A stretch of 64,000 nucleotides of DNA from Phycisphaerales bacterium (GCA_020846975.1 JADLCX010000023.1:45838-109837), one strand, 5' to 3'; positions 44,808 to 54,558 are shown, numbered from the stretch's first letter. Program-made: numbers and translations. The notes: a model not told the origin generated them from the letters alone.

Positions 44808-47504
44808 GTGGAGTCACCCAGTCGTTATCGCGTTGCGGCCGAGATCGCCCGATGGGCACGGAGCGTGCCCCCCCCCGATCGTTCTCGCGCGCTCAAGGAG
44901 CGATGCGCGGGGGATGACTCTCTCCGTGAAGTGGTCGAACGGCTGCTCAGTTCCGAAGACCAGAGGACACTCGCGGCCACTCCGGGACCGGCGAGCACGC
45001 TGCCGGGCACAACCACGGTCCCAGCCCTGCCGCACTCCTCGACATCGGGGCCCGAGCGCATCGGGCCGTACACGATCCTCGACCTGATCGGCGAGGGCGG
45101 GATGGGCGCGGTCTATCTGGCCGAGCAGGAGCGGCCGCGGCGCGTGGTCGCGCTCAAGCTCATCCGGCCGGGGCTGATGACCCCGCGCATGCTGCGGAGG
45201 TTCGAGCATGAGTCGGAGATCCTCGCGCGGCTCCAGCATCCCGGGATCGCGCAGATCTACGAGGCCGGCTCGGCGAAGACCGACTTCGGTGTGCAGCCCT
45301 ATTTCGCGATGGAGTATGTGCGCGGAACGCCGCTGACCGCGTTTGCGGATGAGCACAAGCTGTCGATCCGGCAGCGACTGGCGATGTTCGTGCGCATCTG
45401 CGAGGCCGTGCACCATGCGCACCAGAAGGGCGTGATCCACCGCGACCTCAAGCCGGGGAACGTGCTGGTTCAGATGGCCGAGGGGCAGTCTTCGCTGGTC
45501 GGGGGGGGCGGCGGCCGGATCACCGACATCGCCCAACCCAAGATCCTCGACTTCGGCATCGCGCGCAGCACCGATGGCGATCTCGAAACCCGCACCATGC
45601 AGACCGAGGCGGGGCAGCTCGTGGGCACGATCCCCTACATGAGCCCCGAGCAGGTCTCGGGCGATCCGAACGCGATCGACACGCGGTCCGACGTGTACAC
45701 GCTGGGCGTGATGCTGTACGAGCTGCTCAGCGGCCGGCTCCCGCACGCCGTGAGCGACAAGACCATCCCGGAGGCGGTGCGGACGATCAGCCATTCCGAG
45801 CCCGCGCCGCTCGGCAGCCTCGACCGCACGCTGCGGGGTGATATCCAGACGATCGTCGGCAAGGCGATGGAGAAGGACCGCTCGCGCCGGTACCAATCGG
45901 CGAGCGATCTGGCGATGGATATCCAGCGGCTGCTGCGCGATGAGCCGATCCTGGCCCGTCCGCCGAGCCGCGTGTACCTGTTCCGCAAGTTCGCGGCCCG
46001 AAACCGCGCGGTGGTGGTCGGCTCGGCGGCGGCGGTCGTCCTGCTGATCGGCGGGATCGCGGCGACGAGCGTGCAGGCCGTCCGCGCCGAGCACGCGCGC
46101 GCCCGGGCTCGCGAGGAGGCCGACCTGGCGAGGTCGGCCAACGAGTTTCTGACGGGAATGCTGGCCGCGGCCAACCCGGAAGAGGGCAACGACCGCGAAC
46201 TGACCGTCCGCGAGATGGTGGATCGGGCCGCGGAACTGCTCGAACGCCAAGAGGTGACCACCACGACCAACCCTCGCGTGGCGATGTCGCTGCACAGCAC
46301 GCTTTCCACGACGTACCGAACGCTCGGCCGGGCCGCCGAGGCGGTGTCGCAGGCGGAGCGAGCCGTTTCGCTCGCGGAGTCCATCGCCGGAATCGACGCG
46401 AACGAGACCATCGAAGCCCGACGCACGCTGGCGATCGGGCTTGCGGAACTGGGCAAGCTGGAAGAGTCCGAGCGATTGACGCGGGACTGCCTCGCGGCCC
46501 TGGAATCGCGTCTCGGGCCGCACGCGCTCGAAACGGCGCGGGCACGCGGCGAACTCGGGCGCGTGCTGCTCGAATCGGGAGACCTCACGGAGGCCGAGCC
46601 GACGCTGCGAACCGCGCTGGAGGACCTTTGCACGGCCGAGGGCGAGCGGCACCCCGACGCGATCAGCGCGCTGGACCACCTGGGCCTGACCCTGCAGCGG
46701 CTGGGGCGGTTCGACGAATCGGAGGCCATCGAGCGGAAGGGGCTCAAGATCCGCGAGGAGGTGTTCGGGCCGGAGAGCCTGGTCGTGACCTACTCGCTCA
46801 GCAACCTCGCCAACATCGCGCAGCGGCTCGGCCGCCACGCCGAGGCCGCGGAGCTGCTGCAACGCGCCCTGGACATCCGGCGCAAGCGGCTCGACCCCGA
46901 GCACCCGGGCATCCAGGTCGCGATGACCAACCTCGCCGTCGCGCTGGTCGGGCTGAAGCGGCTGGACGAGGCCGAGAGACTGCTGAACGACGGGCTGGCG
47001 ATGCAGAGCCGGCGGCTGGGCGAGGGCCATCCCAAGACGCTCTCGACCATGGGCAACCTGGCGTTCGTGCAGGAAGACCTCGGGCGATTGGAGGATGCGG
47101 AGAAGACCTACCAGCGGCTCATCTCGCTGCGGCGGCAGGGCCGCCTGAGCGAGCAGACCGCGTGGGGCGATCTGAACAACTACGCGATGCTGCTCCAGCG
47201 GCTCGGCCGGCCCGCCGAGGCCGAGCCGATCTACCGCGAGCTGCTGCCCCTGTGCGATGCGGGTCTCCCGGCCGGGCACTACATCTGCGCGATCTTCCGG
47301 AACAACTTCGGCGACTGCCTGACCGACCTGCGGAAGTTCGATGAGGCGGAGCACGAACTGCTCCGCAGCCAGCGAGAGCTCGAGGCGTTCTTCAAGCCGC
47401 CGCACGCGCGGATCGACAAGGGCCGGGCGCGGCTGGCGAGGCTGTATGAGGCGTGGGGAAAGCCGGAGAGGGCGGCGGAGTATCGGGCGACGCCGCGGAA
47501 CTGA
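44808..47504 (+). CDS. Ser/Thr protein kinase with TPR sensor domain
   Basis: The GTG at 44808 (an upstream GTG at 44754 is possible) opens a protein of about 900 residues. The N-terminal segment (about 75 residues, ending VVERLLSSEDQ) is typical of planctomycete kinases linked to ECF systems. The Hanks kinase follows: IGEGGMGAVYLAEQ, VALKLIRPG, VIHRDLKPGNVLV, ILDFGIA, SPEQVSG and DVYTLGVMLYELLSG. A membrane segment lies around VVVGSAAAVVLLIGGIAATS. The C-terminal half is a series of TPRs of about 42 residues with long signatures such as HPDAISALDHLGLTLQRLG, as in kinesin-light-chain-like TPRs. The TPR part would be extracytoplasmic. It is convergent with the FHA-phosphatase gene. Confidence 0.9.
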   Translation: MESPSRYRVAAEIARWARSVPPPDRSRALKERCAGDDSLREVVERLLSSEDQRTLAATPGPASTLPGTTTVPALPHSSTSGPERIGPYTILDLIGEGGMGAVYLAEQERPRRVVALKLIRPGLMTPRMLRRFEHESEILARLQHPGIAQIYEAGSAKTDFGVQPYFAMEYVRGTPLTAFADEHKLSIRQRLAMFVRICEAVHHAHQKGVIHRDLKPGNVLVQMAEGQSSLVGGGGGRITDIAQPKILDFGIARSTDGDLETRTMQTEAGQLVGTIPYMSPEQVSGDPNAIDTRSDVYTLGVMLYELLSGRLPHAVSDKTIPEAVRTISHSEPAPLGSLDRTLRGDIQTIVGKAMEKDRSRRYQSASDLAMDIQRLLRDEPILARPPSRVYLFRKFAARNRAVVVGSAAAVVLLIGGIAATSVQAVRAEHARARAREEADLARSANEFLTGMLAAANPEEGNDRELTVREMVDRAAELLERQEVTTTTNPRVAMSLHSTLSTTYRTLGRAAEAVSQAERAVSLAESIAGIDANETIEARRTLAIGLAELGKLEESERLTRDCLAALESRLGPHALETARARGELGRVLLESGDLTEAEPTLRTALEDLCTAEGERHPDAISALDHLGLTLQRLGRFDESEAIERKGLKIREEVFGPESLVVTYSLSNLANIAQRLGRHAEAAELLQRALDIRRKRLDPEHPGIQVAMTNLAVALVGLKRLDEAERLLNDGLAMQSRRLGEGHPKTLSTMGNLAFVQEDLGRLEDAEKTYQRLISLRRQGRLSEQTAWGDLNNYAMLLQRLGRPAEAEPIYRELLPLCDAGLPAGHYICAIFRNNFGDCLTDLRKFDEAEHELLRSQRELEAFFKPPHARIDKGRARLARLYEAWGKPERAAEYRATPRN

Positions 47505-47627
47505 GCAGGCCCAGGTCGTTGAAGGTGTACGCCGCCCGCCTGTCGCTCACCCCCTACCCCCCGATCTTCCTCGGGGCGGCCCGGTCATCGCGGGGTCGAT
47601 GGTAGGTGGTTTTCATCATCGGTACCG

Positions 47628-47651
47628 GAGCGCGGCGTGACTGCCGCGCTC
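47628..47651. terminator. Bidirectional hairpin between kinase and phosphatase genes
   Basis: Perfect nine-base arms GAGCGCGGC and GCCGCGCTC have a six-base loop. A smaller CCCCGA-n6-TCGGGG hairpin lies at 47559-47576. No T run is present, so termination strength is uncertain. Confidence 0.5.
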
Positions 47652-47745
47652 AGGAATGGGACGTATTGGGCTCGACGCAGATGTGCTCTGCCGCCATGAG
47701 CGAGGGGCCCGCGGCGCGCAGGCAGCATCGGCACTTCCGGGCGCC

Positions 47746-49410
47746 TCAGCGGTCGAGCATCTCGATGATCGCGATCGTCGCATCATCGTCGAACTGCGGT
47801 CTGGCCGCGAAGCTCCGGAGTTCCTCGAACACGCGCTGGACGAACGCATCGGGGGGCTCGCCGCCGGCGCGCGGGGCGATCAATCGCTCCAGCCCGAACA
47901 CCTCGCCGGAGAGGTTCCGCTGTTCGAGCACACCGTCGCTGTAGAGCACGAGCCGGTCGCCGGGGTGCAGGCGGGCGGCCTGCTCCTCGAAGTCGGCATC
48001 GGGGTCGATGCCCAGGGGGATCGCGCCACGCCCGCTGTGTTTCATCGCCGCGCCCGCGCCCGCCTGCGTGTGCCAGTGGCCATGACCGGCATCGATGAAC
48101 CGCACGTGACCGTCGGCCGAGACCTTGCCGACCCAGAGCGACACGAAGCGGCCCTCCGCCGAGTGCTCGCAGAGGTAGGTGTTCAGCGATCGCACCGCCT
48201 CGGCGACATCGCCGCGGCTGCGGAGGTGGGCGTTGAGGTGGGCCTGGGTGACGGCCATGAGCATTCCCGAGGCGACGCCGTGGCCGGAGACATCGCCGAG
48301 CACGACGGCGACACCGTCGGGCAGCGGGATGATGTCGAAGAGGTCGCCGGCGACGAAGACACCGGGCTGGACGTGGACGGCGTACTCGATGTGGGCGACA
48401 CGTCCGGCGGCGGCGGGGGCGATGGTCTGCTGCACCGACCGGGCCGACTGCAACTGGGCGGTGAGTTCCCGCTGTCGGTGCTCGAGGTCGGCCCGCTTGA
48501 GGTTCGCCAGCGCGAGCCCGTGCGCCCGCGCGACCGCCTCGCAGAACGGGCCGGCATCGGGCGGCACGGCCTCTTCACCACGGCGGGCGTCGAGGTAGAT
48601 GAAGGCGCACACGACCTCGGACAGGAGGACGGGCGTGCACATGGCGCGGCGGACCTGCATGTCCACAATGCTCGCGCTGGTGACCATCGACGCCTCGAAA
48701 CCCAGCGATGCGGCGTGGCCCGATGCGGCCTCGTTGAGCAGCGACCGGCTGAAGCGCGGCGGCTCGGCGCCGTAGCCCTGCGTGCAGACGACGGTCACCT
48801 CGCCGGGGACATCGGCCGGGAGCAGCACCGCGCCGCGGGCAAAGCCGGTGCCCTTCAGGGCGTGCTCGAGCGCGATCTCGGCGAGTTCCGCCTCGCTGGC
48901 CGCGCCGTGCATGCGCGAGAGGCAGCCGCTCAGGAGCCGCAGGCGGTCGGCCGCGAGGCCGGGCGCGCCGGTGTCGATACGCTCGATGCGGCGCGAGGCC
49001 TCGGCGAGATCGTCGAGCGTGCGGAGGACCGACCCGGTGCCCACCTTTGCCTCGCCCGCCGGAGACTGGGCGTCGTGCCCGATCTCGGCACGGAAGGTCC
49101 ACGGCCCGATGCGTACGAGGTCGCCGTGGTTGACCTGCGCGGAGGTCGAGGGCTCGAGGCGGATGCCGTTGAGGAACGTGCCGCCCGCGCTGGCGTCATC
49201 GACGATGAACCACGCGCCGCTCTTGCCCAGGATCGTCGCGTGACGGCGGGAGACGGTGTCGTTGACGAGGCAGATGTCGCACGCCGAGGCCCGCCCGATG
49301 GTCGCGGCGGCGCCGACATCGACGGAGAACACGTCGATGTACGGGCCGATGAGGGCCCGCAGTCGCAGCGGCGCGGCGGGTGTGGCGGTGGTTGTCGATC
49401 GTTCACGCAT
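47746..49410 (-). CDS. FHA-GAF-PP2C (SpoIIE-type) protein phosphatase
   Basis: The ATG at 49410 (or a GTG at 49419) gives about 554 residues in three domains. The FHA domain has the phosphothreonine-binding pattern TIGRASACDICL...SRRHATI. A GAF domain follows around FARGAVLLPADVPGEV to CTPVLLSEVVCAFIYLD. A short coiled linker (LEHRQRELTAQLQSARSVQQ) leads to a SpoIIE-type PP2C domain with FVAGDLFDIIPLPDG, VVLGDVSGHG, AGHGHW, VLYSDGV and DDDATIAI. The metal-binding Asp residues in GD, SDG and DD are present. Such proteins act in anti-sigma or kinase pathways. The neighbouring convergent kinase and the FHA domain suggest recognition of a phosphorylated partner. Confidence 0.9.
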   Translation of the reverse strand: MRERSTTTATPAAPLRLRALIGPYIDVFSVDVGAAATIGRASACDICLVNDTVSRRHATILGKSGAWFIVDDASAGGTFLNGIRLEPSTSAQVNHGDLVRIGPWTFRAEIGHDAQSPAGEAKVGTGSVLRTLDDLAEASRRIERIDTGAPGLAADRLRLLSGCLSRMHGAASEAELAEIALEHALKGTGFARGAVLLPADVPGEVTVVCTQGYGAEPPRFSRSLLNEAASGHAASLGFEASMVTSASIVDMQVRRAMCTPVLLSEVVCAFIYLDARRGEEAVPPDAGPFCEAVARAHGLALANLKRADLEHRQRELTAQLQSARSVQQTIAPAAAGRVAHIEYAVHVQPGVFVAGDLFDIIPLPDGVAVVLGDVSGHGVASGMLMAVTQAHLNAHLRSRGDVAEAVRSLNTYLCEHSAEGRFVSLWVGKVSADGHVRFIDAGHGHWHTQAGAGAAMKHSGRGAIPLGIDPDADFEEQAARLHPGDRLVLYSDGVLEQRNLSGEVFGLERLIAPRAGGEPPDAFVQRVFEELRSFAARPQFDDDATIAIIEMLDR

Positions 49411-49460
49411 CGGGTTCACACGGTATCAACTTCACGGCGGCCGCGCTCGGGTTTCGGCCA

Positions 49461-49493
49461 ATGAAAAACCCCGGCCGGAGAACCCGGCCGGGG
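49461..49493 (-). terminator. Intrinsic terminator of trigger factor gene
   Basis: On the minus strand CCCCGGCCGGG-ttc-tCCGGCCGGGG is followed by TTTTTCATT. It lies about 75 bases after the trigger factor stop. Confidence 0.85.
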
Positions 49494-49565
49494 CTGCGAT
49501 GTTCATTGACGATCGGGCGGCATCGGCGCGGGCGAGGGCCGCCCGCTTCGATGTTCATCCGCGGG

Positions 49566-51011
49566 TTACTTCTTCGACTTGCCCCTGGATGTGCTCTCGG
49601 ACTTGTCGCCGTCGCCGGTCTCGGCCTGCTCGCCGCCGGCCGCCTTCATGGCCTTGTTGAACTCCTCGACCGAGACCTCGGAGACCTTGGCCTTGGCGAG
49701 GATCGCGTCCATGGTCTTGTGCTCGCGGATCTGGTTGTAGACCATGCCGACCTGGCCGCGGTTGATGATCTCCTGGCGGAGTTTCTCGGGGCGCTCGTTG
49801 CGCTGCTGGGCGATCGCGGCGATGCGGCCGTTGATCTCGGCGTCGCTCACCTTGATGTCCATGCTCTCGGCGGCCTTGTCGAGCACGAAGAAGAGCTTGA
49901 GCTCGCGCACGGCGACCTCGCCGGAGGCGGCACGGAGTTCGGCCATGTGCTCCTCGATGCGCTGCACATCGACGCCGCGGTACATGAGGTCGAGCCGGCG
50001 GCGCTCGAGGTTGCGGGCCGCCTGGGCCGCGGTCGCCCGCTTGGGGAGTTCCATCTTGGTGCCATCGAGCAGGTGCTTGGCGATCTGCTGACGCATCAGG
50101 CTCTGCTGCTCGACGTTGAGCCGCTGATCGATCCGGTCGCGGACGGCCTTGCGCAGGTCATCGGCGCTGCCCATCCCGTACCGTTCGACGAGGTCCTCGA
50201 TCTTGGCGGGGATGATCTGGTCGGCCCGCTTGGGCGTGAAGGTGATGACCAGGTCCTTGCCGCGGACGTCCTCGTTCTCGTGGTTCTCGGGGCCCGTGGT
50301 CTTGATCGTGACCTGCGATCCGACCTTCGGGGCGCCGATCTGGTCGGCGAAGTCCTCGACCATCACGCCGAGGATCATGCCCTTTCCTTCTTTACCCGCC
50401 CCGGGGACCTGGATGACCGCGTCCTGGATGTCCAGGATGGCCTTGCCGTCCTTGTCCTTCATCGTGGCGTGGCCGGTGAGGTAGTCGCCCTTCTCGGGCT
50501 TCTCCTTCGGCTCGAGCGTGCCCTCGTTGAGCAGCAGCCGATCCACTTCCTTGCCGACCATCTCGTCGGTTACTTCGAGATTGGGCTTGAGAACGGCGAT
50601 GCCGTCGAGCCCGGGCAGGTCGAACTCGGGGAGCACCTCGACCTCGACCTCGAAGGCCAGCGGCTTGCCGTCGATGATCTCGATCTCGGCGAGCTTCTCG
50701 GAGGCGGGCTCACCCACGACGCGGAGCTTGTGGTCTTCGATCGCCTTGCTGTAGGCCTGCGCCACGAGCTGGTTCTTGGCCTCGCGACGGACGGTCGATC
50801 CGAACCGCTTCTCGACCAGGCGTCGCGGTGCGCGGCCCTTGCGGAAGCCGGGGAGTTCGGTCTCGCTGAGCACCGTGTCGAGCGATGTGCCGACCTGCTC
50901 GGCCACGGTCTGGGCGGGGATCTCGATCGCGATCTTCTTGGTGCACGGACCGGCGTCGGTGATCGTGACCTTGTTGGTGCTTTCCTGCTTCTCTGCGGTT
51001 GCGGTCGCCAT
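49566..51011 (-). CDS. tig: Trigger factor chaperone
   Basis: The 481-residue protein binds the ribosome exit and folds nascent chains. The N-terminal ribosome-binding domain carries GFRKGRAPRRLVEKRFG, the trigger factor signature. A divergent PPIase-like middle follows (GDYLTGHATMKDKDGK, VSQVT-like sequence), then an all-helical C-terminal domain ending in an acidic and Lys-rich tail KSESTSRGKSKK. The start at 51011 has GGAG nine bases upstream and avoids a long in-frame shadow extension. ClpP and ClpX do not follow, unlike in many bacteria. Confidence 0.9.
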   Translation of the reverse strand: MATATAEKQESTNKVTITDAGPCTKKIAIEIPAQTVAEQVGTSLDTVLSETELPGFRKGRAPRRLVEKRFGSTVRREAKNQLVAQAYSKAIEDHKLRVVGEPASEKLAEIEIIDGKPLAFEVEVEVLPEFDLPGLDGIAVLKPNLEVTDEMVGKEVDRLLLNEGTLEPKEKPEKGDYLTGHATMKDKDGKAILDIQDAVIQVPGAGKEGKGMILGVMVEDFADQIGAPKVGSQVTIKTTGPENHENEDVRGKDLVITFTPKRADQIIPAKIEDLVERYGMGSADDLRKAVRDRIDQRLNVEQQSLMRQQIAKHLLDGTKMELPKRATAAQAARNLERRRLDLMYRGVDVQRIEEHMAELRAASGEVAVRELKLFFVLDKAAESMDIKVSDAEINGRIAAIAQQRNERPEKLRQEIINRGQVGMVYNQIREHKTMDAILAKAKVSEVSVEEFNKAMKAAGGEQAETGDGDKSESTSRGKSKK

Positions 51012-51133
51012 TGCTGGGTACTCCGGGGTCCAGGGCCGCGCGGCCACGTGCCGACGGCCCCCCGCCCGAGGTGCGTGAGGAGGATGAGGATAGGCGGGGA
51101 TCACGCCGGAAGGGGCTTCCGAGCGGAGTGCAG

Positions 51134-51151
51134 CACACCCGAACGGGTGTG
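51134..51151. promoter_or_regulatory. 18-base perfect palindrome between tig and the dockerin cytochrome gene
   Basis: CACACCCG-aa-CGGGTGTG lies in the divergent intergenic region, 123 bases upstream of tig and 138 bases upstream of the dockerin gene. Its length and compactness suit a dimeric regulator site. The regulator is unknown. Confidence 0.5.
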
Positions 51152-51200
51152 TTGCGGGCTCGCGTTCGTGTGTTCGCGCTCCCGTTCGCCATCGATCGGG

Positions 51201-51229
51201 TTGTTGACTCAGGCAAGTCGGGTTAGGCT
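51201..51229 (+). promoter_or_regulatory. Candidate promoter of the dockerin cytochrome gene
   Basis: TTGTTG (51201-51206) and TAGGCT (51224-51229) are separated by 17 bases. The inferred start near 51236 would give a leader of about 50 bases. The assignment rests on consensus only. Confidence 0.35.
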
Positions 51230-51288
51230 GTTGAAAGCCTTTGCCTGCCCCGTCGGTTCTCTCTTTGACGATCGAGGAGGCCTCATCC

Positions 51289-54200
51289 ATGCGTACGTCT
51301 TCATTCCGGCATCGTGCGGCGGCGACGATCGTGGTCGCTGGCGCGAACCTTGGGCTCACGGCGTTCGCTCTGGCCCAGAACGCGCAGGATGTCGCGAACC
51401 GGGCCGGGGCTCAACAGCCGATCCGAATCCCGTTCTCGCAGGATTCCGGGCGCGGCTCGCTCGGGCATCCATTGGGCACGTTCACGGGCGTCGCGCCCCC
51501 GCCCGCGGGCGGGATCGACCCGCAGCCGGTTGACCCTTCGCCGCTTCCCACTGTCGCGCCGCTGGCCTCGGGCCCGTTCGTGAACTTCGAGAGTCCGATG
51601 GTCAAGCCCTTGGCGGTCAATGCCGCGGGCACGCGCTTGTTCGTCGCCGACACGCCCGCGAACCTGCTGGTGACCTACGACATCACGCCGGGCGCGGCGG
51701 CGTCGATGCGCATGATCGGGGCAATCCCCGTGGGGCTCGATCCTGTCAGCGTGGCCATCCAACCGGGCACGGGCGATCGGTTTGTCTGGGTCGCCAACCA
51801 CATCTCCGACGATGTCAGCGTGGTTGACACGCAGACGGGAACAATCTCCCGCACCGTGAACGTCGGTGACGAGCCGGTGAACATACTTTTCAGCGCGGAC
51901 GGCGCCTACGCGTGGGTGGTGCTCCAGGGCCCGCACGCGCTGGCGGCGCCCCCGTTCAACCAGTTCTCTTCGCTGGTCACGATCGAGACGGCGACCGGCG
52001 CGATGGTGGGCGCGCTCGACCTCGACGCCAACACCGCGCGCGCCGCCGCGTTCGACGCGGCTGAGCAGAAGTTGATCGTCGCGGCCCTGCACTCGGGCAA
52101 CAACACCACGCAGGTCTTTGACCCCATGTTCGTGCAGACGGGCGTCGATCCCGACGGAGCCCCGACGGGCTTGAGCGCGCCGTCAACACTGATCGTGCAG
52201 ATGTTCCCCCCCACCGCCGCGCTGTTCGCGGGCGATGGACTGATGTCGCCCTACCCCGACCTCGCGGACATTCCCAACCCCGCCCCATTGGTCGCACGGA
52301 TCATCCCCGACGGCGCGAAACTCTCGGTCTGGTCGCAGATCGTCGATCTGCTCAGCCTCCCCGACGGAACGCCCGACCCCGCGATGGTCGCCGCGATGCA
52401 GACCTTCGGCATCGTCAACGCGACGACCGTGCTGCAGCGCATCATCGACGACGCCAAGGACACCGTCGATCACGACCTGATCGTGCTCGATGTCTCCAAT
52501 CCCCGCTCGCCGGTCATCGACCGGCACATCGGCGACATCGGCACGACCATCCGGGGTCTGACCATCCAGCCCGGCACGCGCCGCATCTACCTCACCAACA
52601 TGGAGCCGCGCAACACGACAAGACTCGTGACCAACCTCCGTGGGCGGTTCATGGAGCACCAACTCGTCACGATCGACGACTACCTCGCGCCCGCGCCGAG
52701 CATCACCCGCACCAACCTGAACGCCGACATCCCGGGGTTTGATGACCTTTCGGCCCACAACCCGGGCGCGCACGCGGCCTCGCTCTCCGACCCGACCGAC
52801 ATCGTCTTCACACCCGATGCGCGGCTGGTGTTCTTCGCCGCGCTCTCGTCGGATCGCATCGGCTGGATCGACACGTTCCTTGACTTCGCGCCGGTCGAGA
52901 GGATCGATGTCGGGCGCGGGCCACGGGCCCTGGCCTACGACGCCGCGGGCCGCCGACTGTTCGTGCTCAACCGGACCGACATGACGATCTCGCAGATCGC
53001 GGTCAACGGCGACCCCGCGGATGCCGTCGAGGCCACCCGCGCCCTGTTCAACCCCGAGCCGGGCGCCGTCCGCAACGGCCGCAACTTCCTGTTCAGCGCG
53101 AAGTTCAGCAACAACGCGGGCCAGTCGTGCTCGTCGTGCCACATCGACGGCGGGCTCGACCACCTCGCATGGGACCTGGGCAACCCGCACGCCGCCATGG
53201 CCCCATCGCCCAGCAACACCTGCCCCGGCAACTCATCCGTCGGCTGCGAGGTCTCGCACCCGCTCAAGGGACCGATGGTTACGCAGTCGCTCCGCGGCCT
53301 GAGCGGACGCAACCCGTTCCATTGGCGGGGCGACAAGCCTCAGTTCACGGACTTCAACGAGGCGTTCGACAACCTGCTCGGCGGGAGCGAGATCCCCGTC
53401 GGCGACATGATCAAGTTCGACCAGTTCGTGAAGGCGATGGTCTATCCGCCCAACCCCTTCTGGGAGCGTGACAACGCCCCCAAGGACCCCGACGCACCGG
53501 CCGGGTTCGACCACTTCCTGACGCCCAACGGGCCTGGCGCGATCAACGCGGGGACGTGCCAGAACTGCCACCAGATGCAGAACGACGGCGCGGGCCGTCA
53601 GCCGGGATTCCTGGATGATGCCGGCGTTGATGAATCGGCCTTCTTCATGCAGGTGCAGGAGATCACCCAACTCCGCGGCATCTACAAGAAGTTCCCGAGC
53701 GACAAGTACAACGGGTTCGGGCTCATCCACGACGGCCGCGAGGAGAGCGAAGCCAACGGCCACCCGCTCCAGACGTTCCTCAAGACGTTCTTCCGCAACA
53801 TGAACGCGCAGGGACGGCAGGAGACCATCGCGATGGTCACGGCCTTCCCGACCAACGTCACCAACATCGTCGGCTGGCAGGTGCGCATCCGCGGCAACGC
53901 GACGCCGCAGCAGCTCGCGAACATCAACACGATGATCGCCCAGCACCACCCGGCCTCCCTGAACCTCGGCGCGCCCTGGCCGCCACAGCCCGACCCGCAG
54001 CCGAGCCGCTGCGATGTCGTGGCCCACGGCCTGATCGAGGGCACGATGCGCGGGTTCGTCTACGACCACGCCGCGTCGCTGCTGGCGGGCACGCCCACGT
54101 TCCGTTCCGACCTCGACCAGCGGCTCACGCTTGCCGAACTGCTCGCGCAGGCCGCGAGCGGCACGATGACGTTCATGGCCGTCCCGCCCGGCTCGGGCCC

Positions 54201-54429
54201 GCGGATCGGCATCGACTCCGATCTGGATTGCCAGTCCAACCGCCTCGACCCCTTCCCGTACTCCTCCGCCGACTTCAACGCCTCGGGCGCGGTCTCGGTC
54301 CAGGATATCTTCGACTTCCTGGCCGCGTACTTCGCGGGCAGGCCCGATGCCGACTTCAACTGGTCCGCGACGATCAGCGTGCAGGACCTGTTCGACTTCC
54401 TGGCGGAGTATTTCAAGGGCGGGTGCTAG
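51289..54429 (+). CDS. Secreted beta-propeller di-heme cytochrome with GC-type dockerin
   Basis: ATG 51289 is preceded by AGGAGG with eight-base spacing. The 1046-residue protein has a signal peptide ending near AFALAQ. Residues about 100-570 form a YVTN/NHL-like beta propeller (AVNAAGTRLFVADTPANLL, VWVANHISDDVSVVDTQTG, AYDAAGRRLFVLNRTDM). Then come two c-type haem sites, CSSCH (Cys614, Cys617, His618) and CQNCH (Cys757, Cys760, His761), in a region with LRGLSGRNPFHWRGDK, typical of di-haem peroxidase-like cytochromes. The C-terminus has two dockerin hands (VQDIFDFLAAYF and VQDLFDFLAEYF, then KGGC). It is probably extracellular or outer-surface. The electron donor is not known. It is divergent from tig. 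Confidence 0.85.
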   Translation: MRTSSFRHRAAATIVVAGANLGLTAFALAQNAQDVANRAGAQQPIRIPFSQDSGRGSLGHPLGTFTGVAPPPAGGIDPQPVDPSPLPTVAPLASGPFVNFESPMVKPLAVNAAGTRLFVADTPANLLVTYDITPGAAASMRMIGAIPVGLDPVSVAIQPGTGDRFVWVANHISDDVSVVDTQTGTISRTVNVGDEPVNILFSADGAYAWVVLQGPHALAAPPFNQFSSLVTIETATGAMVGALDLDANTARAAAFDAAEQKLIVAALHSGNNTTQVFDPMFVQTGVDPDGAPTGLSAPSTLIVQMFPPTAALFAGDGLMSPYPDLADIPNPAPLVARIIPDGAKLSVWSQIVDLLSLPDGTPDPAMVAAMQTFGIVNATTVLQRIIDDAKDTVDHDLIVLDVSNPRSPVIDRHIGDIGTTIRGLTIQPGTRRIYLTNMEPRNTTRLVTNLRGRFMEHQLVTIDDYLAPAPSITRTNLNADIPGFDDLSAHNPGAHAASLSDPTDIVFTPDARLVFFAALSSDRIGWIDTFLDFAPVERIDVGRGPRALAYDAAGRRLFVLNRTDMTISQIAVNGDPADAVEATRALFNPEPGAVRNGRNFLFSAKFSNNAGQSCSSCHIDGGLDHLAWDLGNPHAAMAPSPSNTCPGNSSVGCEVSHPLKGPMVTQSLRGLSGRNPFHWRGDKPQFTDFNEAFDNLLGGSEIPVGDMIKFDQFVKAMVYPPNPFWERDNAPKDPDAPAGFDHFLTPNGPGAINAGTCQNCHQMQNDGAGRQPGFLDDAGVDESAFFMQVQEITQLRGIYKKFPSDKYNGFGLIHDGREESEANGHPLQTFLKTFFRNMNAQGRQETIAMVTAFPTNVTNIVGWQVRIRGNATPQQLANINTMIAQHHPASLNLGAPWPPQPDPQPSRCDVVAHGLIEGTMRGFVYDHAASLLAGTPTFRSDLDQRLTLAELLAQAASGTMTFMAVPPGSGPRIGIDSDLDCQSNRLDPFPYSSADFNASGAVSVQDIFDFLAAYFAGRPDADFNWSATISVQDLFDFLAEYFKGGC

Positions 54430-54535
54430 AGGTTGCAGGTGATAGAGGCCGGGGAGCCGGGCGCGGTTGAGAACGCCAGATGCAAGCGGCCCGCGCATCG
54501 TGCGGACCACTGCGTTGAGGAAACTTGCTATTCAC

Positions 54536-54558
54536 AAGCCCGGCCCGGAGACCGGCTT
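54536..54558. terminator. Hairpin between convergent dockerin cytochrome and truD genes
   Basis: AAGCC pairs with GGCTT around a G+C-rich inner stem, giving a compact imperfect hairpin. It sits between two convergent stop codons. There is no T run. Confidence 0.35.
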
